A stretch of 64,000 nt of DNA from Litorimonas haliclonae (GCF_965138505.1 NZ_CBCSCO010000002.1:582533-646532), one strand, 5' to 3'; counted from the first letter of the stretch, positions 24,502 to 33,978 are shown. The notes: generated by a model from the letters alone, not told the origin. A program made the numbers and translations.

Positions 24502-26247
24502 TTAAGCCGGAAGCGGCGCGTCGCCGCCCTGTGCGGGCGTGCCGCCTTTCGGCTTGCTGCCGACTTGCTCGGCGGCGTGGCGAAGCGCGGTGAGGCGATC
24601 TTCGAACGCATAGTTCGGATCGAGCGCCTCGTCGATACGAAGGCCTTTGAGCTTTTTCATAACCTCAGGGCTGATGCCGCTTGTATAGACCCGCTTACCG
24701 GCGGCTTTTGCATCCACGGCTATGGTCTCAATGGCGCGAGCCGCCGAGACGTCGACAAAAGGCAGTCGCGAGAAGTCCAGAACAATTGCGCCTGAGCCTT
24801 CCGGAATGCCTTGACGGACGTGATGTCCCAGATCGGCCGCGGCGCTAAAGCTCATCGCTCCGCCGAAGTCGAACATGGAAATCCGTCCGTCGGACTCTTC
24901 GAGGATTTTACGCTCTTCCGCAGTGGTTGTCCGCGGGAGCACTTTAGACGCTTCTTTGAGCTGATCATCGGCTGTGCGCCAGACGAAGGCCAAGGCCGCC
25001 AGGACAACGCCGAGTCCCACCGCTGTGATAAGGTCGACAAAGACGGTGACAAGAAGAACCAGCATCATGATGACATAGTCAAAACGCGGACCTCTCAAGG
25101 CGCTGCGGATATAAGAGAAGTCAATAATATCATAGCCGACTTTGACCAGAATACCCGCCAGAACAGCATGAGGGATCTTGGCCGCGAGCGGTGATAAGAC
25201 CAGGACGATGGCGAGAAGGACTAAGCCGTGAACCATGCCGGAAATCTTTGTTGATCCGCCGGTTCTGATATTGACCATGGTCCGCATTGTGGCGCCTGCC
25301 CCTGGGAGGGCACCAAAGAAACCAGCAATCGTATTGCCCACGCCCTGACCAATTAATTCCTGGTCGGAATTATGTCGGGTGCGGGTGACGTTGTCGGCCA
25401 CAAGGGAGGTCAACAGGCTGTCAATCGCGCCGAGAACCGCCAAGATCACGGCGGCTTCCAGAACAATCACCAAAGTGCTGCCGGAAAGTTGCGGAAGAAC
25501 AAAGTCCGGAATGCCGCTCGGGATAGCGCCGAGGATTGGGACATTGGTCAAAAGAAGACCTGCCAGCGTCCCCACGATCAAAGCGGCGAGCGTGCCGGGA
25601 AGAAATTTGGAAAGTTTCTTTGGCCACAAAAAGACGGTTGCCAAGGTCAGAGCAGCGAGGCCAAGGGCGCTATAGTTTATGTTGGAGATCGCGACCGGGA
25701 TGGCTTCGATGGCGGAAAAGACCGTTCCGCCTTCGGGCGCGCCGCCAAAGAGACGGGAGAATTGAAGCAAGATAATGATAACGCCAATCCCGCTCATAAA
25801 GCCGGAAATCACCGGATAGGGAACGAGCTTGATATATTTACCGAGTTTGAAAACGCCTGCCAGGATTTGAATGATGCCGCCCAGAACGACCGCTGCAAAT
25901 AAGAGCGGTATGGCCGATAAGACTTGCTCCTCGATTGTCATGGACGGATCCATAGTCGCCACAAGGGAGGCGAGAAGTCCGGCAAAGACAACAACCATCG
26001 GGCCTGTTGGACCTGAAATCTGGGTGTTGGTTCCGCCAAAGAGCGCGGCGAAGAAGCCGACAATGATTGCGCCCCAGAGACCGGCAATCGCGCCGCCCTC
26101 TACGCCGGGCGGGAAGACGCCCGCGCCAAAGGCCAATGCCAACGGAAGCGCGACAATACCGGCGGTAACGCCGCCGTAAATATCGCCGCGTATATTTGAA
26201 AAATCGAAAATGGGCGGTTTCCCCGCCCGGTTACCAAGCAATGCCAT
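24502..26247 (-). CDS. SulP-family anion transporter (probable bicarbonate uptake)
   Basis: 581 residues. The membrane domain (about residues 15-420) has the SulP repeats, including GLWGAIIVGFFAALFGGTNTQISGPTGPM and an LLTSLVADNVTRTRHNSDQELIGQGVGN block, characteristic of the family. A cytoplasmic STAS domain lies at about 445-555, with GAIVLDFSRLPFVDVSAARAIE. The C-terminal 25 residues are a low-complexity tail. The adjacent carbonic anhydrase points to bicarbonate as substrate, as in other SulP-anhydrase pairs; this is context inference, since SulP proteins also carry sulfate. Confidence 0.88.
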   Translation of the reverse strand: MALLGNRAGKPPIFDFSNIRGDIYGGVTAGIVALPLALAFGAGVFPPGVEGGAIAGLWGAIIVGFFAALFGGTNTQISGPTGPMVVVFAGLLASLVATMDPSMTIEEQVLSAIPLLFAAVVLGGIIQILAGVFKLGKYIKLVPYPVISGFMSGIGVIIILLQFSRLFGGAPEGGTVFSAIEAIPVAISNINYSALGLAALTLATVFLWPKKLSKFLPGTLAALIVGTLAGLLLTNVPILGAIPSGIPDFVLPQLSGSTLVIVLEAAVILAVLGAIDSLLTSLVADNVTRTRHNSDQELIGQGVGNTIAGFFGALPGAGATMRTMVNIRTGGSTKISGMVHGLVLLAIVLVLSPLAAKIPHAVLAGILVKVGYDIIDFSYIRSALRGPRFDYVIMMLVLLVTVFVDLITAVGLGVVLAALAFVWRTADDQLKEASKVLPRTTTAEERKILEESDGRISMFDFGGAMSFSAAADLGHHVRQGIPEGSGAIVLDFSRLPFVDVSAARAIETIAVDAKAAGKRVYTSGISPEVMKKLKGLRIDEALDPNYAFEDRLTALRHAAEQVGSKPKGGTPAQGGDAPLPA

Positions 26248-26316
26248 GGCAAAGATCCTTAACTGAATGAGTCTTAAAATAAATTGCGCCGGGACGTTGT
26301 CCTGGCGTTTTACGGC

Positions 26317-26946
26317 TTATTTGGCGTGACTTTCATCGACGACGACAAATTTCTTCTGAGCGTCGTCATAGGCAGTCATGCCGCCTGTTTTGATGTCGTA
26401 GACCCAGCCATGCAATTCGACTTCGCCTTTGGCGAGGGCCGCCGCGACGGAGGGGTGGGTCCGCAAATGCTGGAGTTGAAGCAGGACATTTTGTTCAATC
26501 AGGAGTGACATTTTCTCGTCAGCGCTCATGTCTTGGCCGAGTTCATCCGCGATGGAAACAGCTGCTTTGGAAAATCCTAGCCAGCGTTTGACGTGAGGCA
26601 GGCTTTCCAAACCTTCGGGATTCATTGCGCCCGCCATAGCGCCGCAACCGGAATGCCCGCACACGACAATATGAGGCACCTTCAAAACAGCAACGGCATA
26701 TTCGATAGAGGCTGTCATGCCGCCCGTATGTTCCGTATGAGGAGGGACGATATTGCCAGCATTACGGCATATAAACAAATCGCCTGGGCCGGTTTGGGTG
26801 ATCATCCCCGTCTCAATGCGGCTATCGGCGCATGTTATGAAAAGCGCCTCAGGGTTCTGACCCTCGCTTAACTCTTCAAAGAGAGATTGGTTTTCAGGAT
26901 AGACATTCTTTTGAAATTTCAGAACGCCGGCAGCAAAGTTAGGCAT
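26317..26946 (-). CDS. Beta-class carbonic anhydrase
   Basis: 209 residues. Zinc ligands are C39 in TCADSR, H98 and C101 in GHSGCGAM; D41 and R43 of the conserved pair are present. Interconverts CO2 and bicarbonate in the cytoplasm. AGGAG precedes the ATG. It lies 69 bp upstream of the SulP gene and is probably cotranscribed, so imported bicarbonate could be balanced with CO2 for carboxylation. A LysR-type operator-like site lies about 320 bp upstream. Confidence 0.95.
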   Translation of the reverse strand: MPNFAAGVLKFQKNVYPENQSLFEELSEGQNPEALFITCADSRIETGMITQTGPGDLFICRNAGNIVPPHTEHTGGMTASIEYAVAVLKVPHIVVCGHSGCGAMAGAMNPEGLESLPHVKRWLGFSKAAVSIADELGQDMSADEKMSLLIEQNVLLQLQHLRTHPSVAAALAKGEVELHGWVYDIKTGGMTAYDDAQKKFVVVDESHAK

Positions 26947-27269
26947 GGGGAACTCCTGTTTGTTCTTATTAAAGAAGGAAAAGTATAATTAGAATTCTAG
27001 CTGTCCGTTTTAAATTGAGCAAATTGACAAATAGGTTACGTAGGCAGGTCGTCGGGGCATCTTTGGCCGACCGGGTCTCTGCATGTCAAAAGCCTTTCAA
27101 AATAGTTGAGCCAGACGAGAACAGTTTGAGGGGAGAACGCTCTCCTTCGAAGGGGCGTAAATCTGCTCTGCCTGACCCAATCTTGGGGACATAATCGATC
27201 TGTTTCCAGATCGTGATTTCTATACCAACGAATTTACTATAGGTAATATACTAAATCATTATCCTGAGT
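26947..27269. other. Intergenic region between carbonic anhydrase and the OxyR-like gene
   Basis: The 379 bp gap (26947-27325) holds the carbonic anhydrase promoter region near 26960-27030, which is AT-rich, and the operator-like site at 27270. I see no reading frame with a good start and no repeat copy in the rest. Confidence 0.5.
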
Positions 27270-27284
27270 ATAGTTTTAAGCTAT
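27270..27284. promoter_or_regulatory. OxyR-like operator half-site
   Basis: ATAG-N7-CTAT with inner T and A at the right places (ATAGTTTTAAGCTAT) fits the classic OxyR motif ATAGnTnnnAnCTAT. A related palindrome (TATAG...CTATA) lies ahead of the oxyR-like gene at 28296. It is between the 3' end of that gene and the carbonic anhydrase start, so its target is unclear. Confidence 0.45.
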
Positions 27285-27325
27285 AGCCTAGGGCGTCGGT
27301 AATAAGCCGGTTCGAGCAGAGAGAT

Positions 27326-28285
27326 TCACGGCGCGTTTTGAGTTGGGCTTTTAAAATGCGGAGCTTCGACCGACTCGGACTGACTCATCAAGTGACTAGC
27401 AACTCTGCGAAAAACGTCTCCAATTTTTTGAAACTTTTCCGAAAGCGGCGAAGATGGCCGCCAGGACAGACTGATCTGACGATTAGCCAGAGGATGCTCT
27501 ATCCGGCGCACAATTAATTGCGTGTCGCGCTTGGCCTCAGAAATTGCGTATAGGCTCGGCAGGACAGCAATACCGCCGCCCATTGAGGCCATTTGGCGAA
27601 TAGCGTCCAAGCTGGTTCCCTGATATTCTTCGCTGGTGACAGCTCCGGCCTCGCCTGCCAGTCTCTCAACGACATTTGAAAATTTTTGACTATTTCCGAG
27701 AGTAAGTAATTCCCGGCCTTTTAGGTCGGATAGGTTTATAGGGCCTCGTGAATGGGCGAGTTCGTCATCGGGCGGCACACAAATATAGATATTTTCTTTT
27801 ACCAGAAACAAGCTCTCCATATCAGGGTGATCCTCTGGTGTGGAAAGAATGATATCGAAACGCCCATCCTGAAGCCGGGTCTGAAGTACTTGCGTGGGTT
27901 CTTCGCGAACGGCGAGACGTAATTCAGGATAGCTGGTATGAAGTTCGCGGGTCGCGCGCGGCAAAAGATAAGGGCCGATTGTGGGCAGCACCCCCAAGCG
28001 AACCCTACCGGCCAGGCGTCCGTCCGATTCTTGCGCCAAGACTTTCAACTCTTCGGTTTCTCGTAATATCAGTCGGGCACGCTTGACGACCTCTTCGCCG
28101 ACGGGGGTTATCATTGCCCCCTTTCGGCCGCGTTCCAAAAGCGCAATGCCCAAATGCTCCTCCATATCCTTTATCTGTGCGGAAAGGCTGGGTTGACTGA
28201 CAAAACAGCGTTTGGCGGCGGCGCTGAACGATCCGGTCTCTACAATGGCGACGAGATATTCAAGTTGGCGGAGCGTCGGTTTCAT
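27326..28285 (-). CDS. OxyR-like LysR-family regulator lacking the redox cysteines
   Basis: 319 residues. The N-terminal winged helix (LRQLEYLVAIVETGSFSAAAKRCFVSQPSLSAQIKDME) and the GxLPTIGPYLLP ligand-domain start are very close to OxyR. In E. coli OxyR the peroxide-sensing C199 and C208 lie in EDGHCLRDQAMGFC; here the aligned stretch is GNSQKFSNVVERLAG with no cysteine. The only cysteines visible are in the helix-turn-helix (R-C-F) and at ICVPP. It therefore cannot use the usual disulfide switch and may sense a different ligand. It is divergent from an LLM oxidoreductase. Confidence 0.82.
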   Translation of the reverse strand: MKPTLRQLEYLVAIVETGSFSAAAKRCFVSQPSLSAQIKDMEEHLGIALLERGRKGAMITPVGEEVVKRARLILRETEELKVLAQESDGRLAGRVRLGVLPTIGPYLLPRATRELHTSYPELRLAVREEPTQVLQTRLQDGRFDIILSTPEDHPDMESLFLVKENIYICVPPDDELAHSRGPINLSDLKGRELLTLGNSQKFSNVVERLAGEAGAVTSEEYQGTSLDAIRQMASMGGGIAVLPSLYAISEAKRDTQLIVRRIEHPLANRQISLSWRPSSPLSEKFQKIGDVFRRVASHLMSQSESVEAPHFKSPTQNAP

Positions 28286-28295
28286 AACTTTCGTG

Positions 28296-28314
28296 TATAG
28301 AGTTTTAACCTATA
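28296..28314. promoter_or_regulatory. LysR-type operator ahead of the OxyR-like gene
   Basis: A palindrome with TATAG and CTATA ends separated by AGTTTTAAC lies 10 bp upstream of the regulator start, between it and the divergent LLM gene. It shares TATAG, TTTTAA and CTATA with the site at 27270. LysR regulators commonly bind such divergent promoters to control themselves and the neighbour. Confidence 0.5.
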
Positions 28315-28403
28315 CCCAAAGCCATAATGTGATGAAACAGGCTATACGGGCTGTCATGAGCCCAGCCCTTTGAACTTTGGGTGTCACCCCCCATATCAAG
28401 CTC

Positions 28404-29399
28404 ATGCAAAATTTTTCTCTCCTCGATCTCTCCCCCGTGCCCGAAGGCCATTCCACAGCAGAGGCGCTGTCCAACACCGTGGATCTGGCTAAGTTGGCGG
28501 ACCGCACTGGCTATCATCGGTTCTGGTTGGCTGAACATCACAACATGCCCGGCATTGCCAGCGCGGCGACGTCTGTCGTGATTGGTCATGTGGCGGCGGC
28601 CACCCAAAACATCCGGGTCGGCGCTGGCGGCATCATGTTGCCCAATCATGCGCCCCTCATGGTCGCGGAGCAATTTGGTACGCTCGCCACCTTGTTCCCG
28701 GGTCGTATAGATCTCGGCCTTGGCCGCGCTCCCGGTACCGATATGACAACCACGCGGGCGCTTCGCCGAAACACCGGCGCGAATGACCGTTTCCCGCAAG
28801 ACGTGCAGGAGCTTTTGCATTATTTCGGCGACGCGCAGTCAGGGCAGGCCGTTCGCGCCATTCCGGGCGAGGGGACGCAAGTGCCGATCTGGATTCTCGG
28901 CTCAAGCCTTTACGGGGCGCAGCTCGCGGCGCATTTCGGTCTGCCCTATGCCTTCGCGTCGCATTTTGCGCCGGCCATGTTGGAGCAGGCTTTGCAGACA
29001 TATCGCGAAACCTTCCAACCGTCTGAGTATCTGGATAAGCCTCATTTCATGCTTGCCGCCGGAGTCTGTGTCGCAGATACGGATGAAGAGGCCAATTATT
29101 TGCGGTCCTCTCAGAAACTCGCTTTTGCCAAATTACGGTCAGGAAATCCCGGCAAATTGCCTAAGCCCAGCCGCGATATAGACGCCCAAATTCCCGCTGA
29201 GATGCAGGCACAAATCGCGCATGCTATGTCATGTTCGGCGGTCGGTTCGCCGGAGACTGTAGAGAGCCAGCTTCGAGGCTTGATAGATAGATATGCGCCT
29301 GACGAAATTATTATTACCGGGATGATCCATGATCACCAGGCGCGGATGAAGTCATTCGAAACAGCTGCTGAAATCTTAAAAGGATTACGCGAAGCGTAG
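28404..29399 (+). CDS. LLM-class flavin-dependent oxidoreductase
   Basis: 331 residues. A luciferase-like TIM barrel: LLDLSPVPEGHS at the start, YHRFWLAEHHNMPGIASAAT, IRVGAGGIMLPNHAPLMVAEQFGTLATLFPGRIDLGLGRAPGTD and a final EIIITGMIHDHQARMKSFE. This is the YhbW-like group of bacterial LLM enzymes, which bind FMN; the substrate is unknown. An in-frame TTG at 28377 is possible, but the ATG at 28404 places LLDLSPVPEG at the usual distance. It is divergent from the OxyR-like gene and probably regulated by it. Confidence 0.88.
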   Translation: MQNFSLLDLSPVPEGHSTAEALSNTVDLAKLADRTGYHRFWLAEHHNMPGIASAATSVVIGHVAAATQNIRVGAGGIMLPNHAPLMVAEQFGTLATLFPGRIDLGLGRAPGTDMTTTRALRRNTGANDRFPQDVQELLHYFGDAQSGQAVRAIPGEGTQVPIWILGSSLYGAQLAAHFGLPYAFASHFAPAMLEQALQTYRETFQPSEYLDKPHFMLAAGVCVADTDEEANYLRSSQKLAFAKLRSGNPGKLPKPSRDIDAQIPAEMQAQIAHAMSCSAVGSPETVESQLRGLIDRYAPDEIIITGMIHDHQARMKSFETAAEILKGLREA

Positions 29400-29435
29400 A
29401 TCTGCGCCTAACGTCTTATTTTAAGAACAAGGCAT

Positions 29436-29463
29436 AAAAAAAGGTAGCGATGAACGCTACCTC
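29436..29463 (-). terminator. Terminator of the TonB-dependent receptor gene
   Basis: On the minus strand GGTAGCG-TTCAT-CGCTACC is followed by TTTTTTT. Confidence 0.85.
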
Positions 29464-29506
29464 TTAGAGTCAAGCTAGGGAAAGTTAGCTTTTGACTCGA
29501 GAGCCT

Positions 29507-31777
29507 TTAATAATCGAAGTTTAGCTCGACCCCGACCTGACGTCCGCGGCTGAGGGGCGCAAATGTTCCGCCGAGCGGGACGCCGCCGAGGGCTGCTGGC
29601 AACTGTGTGTCATTGCCGTGCTGCACGTCATTGGTCAGGTTCTTCCCGTAAATCGTGAAAGATACGTTCTCGCTCCCCAATCCAAATGTCAGGCTACCGT
29701 CAACACGGTCAGCCGGGTTTAAGATACCGAGATTGCTATCCGTATAGGCGGCTCCGTCTCTGTGCGCGTAATTCACATTTAACGTGGTCTCACCCAAGGC
29801 CGGAATTGTTGTAGAATAAATAAATCCGGCATTGGCTGTCCAAGGAGCCAGCCGGGCCAGGTCCAAATCCTCGTCTGCACCATCAATGACGCCGTCGCTG
29901 TTCAAATCAAAAATCACAGACGTATAATCACCGTCTGTATAACCAACAGACCCCGTAAGGACGAGACTGTCCGTAACCGGATAAGTGGCTTCTAATTCGA
30001 AACCACGAATATCAGCGTCGGCTACGTTTCGGATAACCTGCACAACGCCGGTTGTTGGGTCTGACAAGTTGATTTCGCGCTGAAGGTCTTTGGCCTTGTT
30101 AAAGAAGGCCGCGCCGTTGAACCGCGCGCCCAAAATAGGTTCTGATTTGAAGCCAAGTTCGAAGGAATCGATTTGTTCGTCTTGGAAAGGGCCGGGGCCA
30201 AAATTGACAGTGTCAGCCGCTGTGTTCCGGAAGTTATATCCGCCTGCCCGGAAAGAGCGTGACCAATGACCGTAAACCCGAAGGTCTTCATTCACTTCAT
30301 ATCCAAAACCGACTTTAGGAGACCAGTTGGATGTTTCAAATGTATCGTTAAAGTCGAAACCACATTCTCTGGAAGAGCGCGTATCGCCCGGGACCACTAT
30401 ACAGGGAGAGTTGACGTTTGCCACGAGGGACGCGATTTGAACGTCCTTTCGTTCATCTGAATAGCGGATGCCGGCGTTGAGACTCAGCTTGTCAGTCACA
30501 TCATATTCGCCAGCAGCAAAGACGCCAATAGTTTCAGAGTCCTGAAAGCCGCCGCCGTCTTGGGTCAAAGCAGGTCTTACGCCGCCTGTTGCAACGCCTA
30601 AGAGGTCACGCTGTTCGCCGTAAAAAAGGTCTTGGGTGAAGTAGAACAACCCGGTGGTGAAATCGAGCCTGTCGTCTAGGAAGCGGCCATTATAGCGAAT
30701 CTCATTAGAAAATTGTTCTTGGTCCGTTGCGAAATTAGCGTGGAAGAAATAACCGGGGGAGGCGTCAATATCGCTTCGTCCAAACTGAGTGTAGCTTCTA
30801 TAGCCAAAGATATTTGTTATCGTGCCATTACCAAACCCGACATCCAAATCCGCCCGGGCGCTGAACTGATCCCATTCAGCATCGTTCGAGCCTTCTTCAT
30901 CAATCGAGAAGTTAAAGGTTTCGCGGTCAAAATTCGCGACTTGGCCATCAATACCGGACCCGTTTGTATGGCTTTGACCTGACGGGCCATCGCCTTTCGT
31001 GTCGCCCATTTCATATTTTAAAAGCAATTCGAAATTGTTGCCGGGTGTAAACTTGGCGCCTGTCCGTATCAGAGTTGTTTCGGATTTGCCGTGATTTTCG
31101 CCGTTGAAGGAGTTTTCAAACCAGCCCTTGTCATTGTTATGATAAACGCCGAGTTTCACGGATAGTAAGTCTTCGACGACGGAGCCCGACATTGTGCCGG
31201 AGGCAAAGTAATTTCCGCCTGTGCCGCGAAGGCCGGATTCAGCGGCAATCTTACCTTTAAAAGAGAATTCTTCCGTTGGATCGCCAGTGTTTATAAGGAC
31301 GGCGCCGCCTGTCACATTGCGTCCGAATAAGACGCCCTGCGGTCCGCGCAGGGTTTCAATGGATTGAAGATCAAATGTGTCTAGAACAACACCGGCATTA
31401 ATACCGAGATAGACGCCGTCAACGAAAACGCCCACGGCCGGGTCGATCGAAGGAATAGAAGAGTTTACGCCAAGTCCGCGGATGGAAAAGTTGGCCGTGC
31501 CCTTCGCTGTGGCTACATCATCGAGCGCCACATTCGGCATTTTGAAGCTCAGGCTGGAAATATCCCGGACTTGCAAAGCGTCAAGTTGGTCTTCTCCGAA
31601 AGCCGTAATAGCTACGGATGTGTCCTGCACATTTTCTCCGCCAGCCTTCTTGGTGGCTGTGACGATGATTTCGTCCGTCAGGACGCTGGAAGCTTGAGCG
31701 TAGGCATTGGCTGGCATTAAGGCGGCCGCAGCAATGAGTGAAACGGCAGACACATTTGTAGTGAAAAAAGCGCGCAT
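29507..31777 (-). CDS. TonB-dependent outer-membrane receptor
   Basis: 756 residues with a signal peptide ending in NAYAQA. The plug domain spans about residues 40-165 with DEIIVTATKKAGG near the TonB box, LRGPQGVLFGRNVTGGAV at the end of the plug and VFVDGVYLG inside it. The remaining 590 residues form a 22-strand barrel ending RGRQVGVELNFDY, a complete TBDR C-terminus. It belongs to the large receptor class abundant in Caulobacter- and Sphingomonas-type bacteria; the ligand is unknown. It is divergent from a LysR-family gene (gap 98 bp), with a secreted hydrolase just beyond, suggesting a substrate-specific uptake locus. Confidence 0.92.
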   Translation of the reverse strand: MRAFFTTNVSAVSLIAAAALMPANAYAQASSVLTDEIIVTATKKAGGENVQDTSVAITAFGEDQLDALQVRDISSLSFKMPNVALDDVATAKGTANFSIRGLGVNSSIPSIDPAVGVFVDGVYLGINAGVVLDTFDLQSIETLRGPQGVLFGRNVTGGAVLINTGDPTEEFSFKGKIAAESGLRGTGGNYFASGTMSGSVVEDLLSVKLGVYHNNDKGWFENSFNGENHGKSETTLIRTGAKFTPGNNFELLLKYEMGDTKGDGPSGQSHTNGSGIDGQVANFDRETFNFSIDEEGSNDAEWDQFSARADLDVGFGNGTITNIFGYRSYTQFGRSDIDASPGYFFHANFATDQEQFSNEIRYNGRFLDDRLDFTTGLFYFTQDLFYGEQRDLLGVATGGVRPALTQDGGGFQDSETIGVFAAGEYDVTDKLSLNAGIRYSDERKDVQIASLVANVNSPCIVVPGDTRSSRECGFDFNDTFETSNWSPKVGFGYEVNEDLRVYGHWSRSFRAGGYNFRNTAADTVNFGPGPFQDEQIDSFELGFKSEPILGARFNGAAFFNKAKDLQREINLSDPTTGVVQVIRNVADADIRGFELEATYPVTDSLVLTGSVGYTDGDYTSVIFDLNSDGVIDGADEDLDLARLAPWTANAGFIYSTTIPALGETTLNVNYAHRDGAAYTDSNLGILNPADRVDGSLTFGLGSENVSFTIYGKNLTNDVQHGNDTQLPAALGGVPLGGTFAPLSRGRQVGVELNFDY

Positions 31778-31875
31778 ATAGATTTCCCCGAAATTATAAT
31801 TTCATTTTATATTTCATCTTCGCGGCTTTGGAGTCGGGTTACAAATATATTTATTATTGTTACTTCCTCTAAAAT

Positions 31876-32823
31876 ATGTATTTATGGGAGATGCTTAAAT
31901 TTGACCATATCCGGCATTTTATCGCGACCGCCGAGACCGGGAGCATTAAAGACGCTGCCGAGAAAATCCGAATTTCTCCAACCTCTATCCGTCATTCCAT
32001 AGAGAAATTGGAAACTGGATTGAACGCTACGCTCTTTGTAAGACGTCCCTCCGAAGGTGTTTCGCTGACTAATGACGGATATCGCCTGCTGGAGCGGACA
32101 ACGCATTTAATAAGCGATGTCGAAGATATTGAATCACTATTTATAACCTCCAAGAGAAAGCTTCGGGGCAATCTCATTATCGGCTGCCAAGAGGGGCTGA
32201 CTTGGTCTCTCGTTCCGCGCGCCATCGAGTTGATGAACCAGGCGCACCCCGATGTGAATATTTCGGTTAAAACGGTCTGGATGGAAACGCAGTTTGAAAC
32301 GCTTGAGAAGGCTGAGGTCGACGTGCTCCTGACCTTCACTTTGGACGAAGTCAAAGACAAGAGATATCAGGCAAATGTGCTCTGCCGCCCGCAAGCCTGC
32401 GCAATGATGCGGAAAGGTCACGACCTTGATAATGGAAAGCCTGTGAAGCTCTCAGACCTCGCCAATTATCCTCACATCTTCATTCAGGACGGTCCGGCGA
32501 TGACTCTGTTTTCAGGGATGTATCAAAAAGTGGGTCTGGAGCCCGTCATATATATGTATAGTAATATCAGCACCGGCGCTCAGTCCGTTGTCGGCCGGAC
32601 GGACGCTATCTCTTTGCGCATACTTCGCCCTGCCATTGGTCTCACGCCTCTGGGGGACGGGATGGTTGTGCCGATGATAAAAGATAAAGTCCAAAAGCCC
32701 TGGCTTGTCGCTATGACCAACAAGATAAAGCGTCCTTTAGCGCTCGATAAAAGAACCGAATTTATCAATATCTGCCACCAGCTGTTCGATGGCGGCCAGA
32801 TGAAAAAACATATTTATTATTAA
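31876..32823 (+). CDS. LysR-family transcriptional regulator
   Basis: 315 residues (310 if the ATG at 31891 is used, which gives the usual MLKFDHIRHFIATAETGS start; neither has a clear ribosome site). The helix-turn-helix covers about residues 8-67 with IRHFIATAETGSIKDAAEKIRISPTSIRHSIEKLE. The substrate domain contains LIIGCQEGLTWSLVPRAIELM and a CRPQACAMM strand. It is divergently placed against the TonB receptor and probably controls it. The effector is unknown. Confidence 0.85.
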   Translation: MYLWEMLKFDHIRHFIATAETGSIKDAAEKIRISPTSIRHSIEKLETGLNATLFVRRPSEGVSLTNDGYRLLERTTHLISDVEDIESLFITSKRKLRGNLIIGCQEGLTWSLVPRAIELMNQAHPDVNISVKTVWMETQFETLEKAEVDVLLTFTLDEVKDKRYQANVLCRPQACAMMRKGHDLDNGKPVKLSDLANYPHIFIQDGPAMTLFSGMYQKVGLEPVIYMYSNISTGAQSVVGRTDAISLRILRPAIGLTPLGDGMVVPMIKDKVQKPWLVAMTNKIKRPLALDKRTEFINICHQLFDGGQMKKHIYY

Positions 32824-32847
32824 TTACGGGCCAAGCCCTGCGCAGTT

Positions 32848-33879
32848 TTACGGCTCCGCTAAGTAGTCCTGAAGCGCGGCGATAAATGCTTCATAATCCT
32901 CTAAATGCGGGAGGTGTCCAATGCTCGGAAATTCTACCAGTTTCGAGTTCGGAATGCGCTCGGCTGCCTGTTTGCCGAGGCGGTCGTAACGGCCAAGTTC
33001 CTGGCGCTCCGTCTCGCTCACCAAGTCCTTATTCAGGGCAGAACGATCGCGCGTGCCAATTAAAAGCAGCGTCGGCATTTCGAGCTTGTCCAAATCTTGA
33101 ACGACCGGTTGGCTATAAATCATATCATATTGCAGAGCGCTGATGCGGGCGAGGCGAGGGTAATCCGGACTCCGGAGCGGCGCGGCAAAGACGTCCAGGC
33201 TTCGGTCAAATTTATCTGACCATTTCCCGTCATAGTAGCTATCGCGCATATAGGATTTCATCTTGTCGCGCGTCATATCGAGATTGCGCGATTCCCACTC
33301 TTCCACGGTGCGGTAGGGTGTGAGCGCTTGGTAATCCTCAAGCCCTAGCGGATTAAGCAATATCAACGCTTCTACCCGCTCCGGAAAGCTGAGCGCCATA
33401 CGGGTTGCCAAAACGCCGCCAGTGGAATGGCCCAGAATCGTGGCCGTTTGGACCTCCAGATGATTCAGTAATTCAAAAGTTTGCGACCCGAGGCGCTGGA
33501 AACTAAACGGCCCCATCGGCTTGCTGCTTTTGCCCCACCCGATGTGATCAGGAATAATGACCCGGTGGCCCGACGCGGCAAGGTCGCGCGCCGTCTGGCC
33601 CCAATAATCCCCTGTGAAGTTTTTACCGTGCAAAAGGACAATGGTTCGTCCGCTGGCCTCCGCGGTGGGGGCGACATCCTGATAAGACATGACGAGCGGG
33701 CGCCCCGCATCATCCGTCCCGTCCAGTTCCAAGCTCTGGCTCGGATAGGCATAATCTATAGATTCCAGATTTATTCCGGTGACGGAGGGAGTGGATGTCT
33801 CCTGAGCCCCCGCTGTCGCGCAAAGAGCAGACGCTAAGAATAGGGTTCCGGCGAAGATAATAGATTTGAATGAGGTCAT
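32848..33879 (-). CDS. Secreted alpha/beta hydrolase
   Basis: 343 residues. A signal peptide ends near ATAGA-QE. The oxyanion strand reads IVLLHGKNFTGDYW, the nucleophile elbow GHSTGG places S152, and the C-terminal histidine lies in SIGHLPHLEDYE; an aspartate in LLIGTRDRSALN completes the triad. It resembles the haloalkane-dehalogenase/peptidase-like branch of the superfamily, but the substrate cannot be told. It ends 24 bp from the LysR gene stop, convergent with it, and may act on the compound taken up by the TonB receptor. Confidence 0.82.
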   Translation of the reverse strand: MTSFKSIIFAGTLFLASALCATAGAQETSTPSVTGINLESIDYAYPSQSLELDGTDDAGRPLVMSYQDVAPTAEASGRTIVLLHGKNFTGDYWGQTARDLAASGHRVIIPDHIGWGKSSKPMGPFSFQRLGSQTFELLNHLEVQTATILGHSTGGVLATRMALSFPERVEALILLNPLGLEDYQALTPYRTVEEWESRNLDMTRDKMKSYMRDSYYDGKWSDKFDRSLDVFAAPLRSPDYPRLARISALQYDMIYSQPVVQDLDKLEMPTLLLIGTRDRSALNKDLVSETERQELGRYDRLGKQAAERIPNSKLVEFPSIGHLPHLEDYEAFIAALQDYLAEP

Positions 33880-33978
33880 AATATCGAGTTCTCAAGGTTT
33901 AGACGGCGGGGGAAATAAATCTTTCACGACTTGCAAAGCCTCTCGTCGTTATTTGTTCCCATTAACCGACACGGGTAT

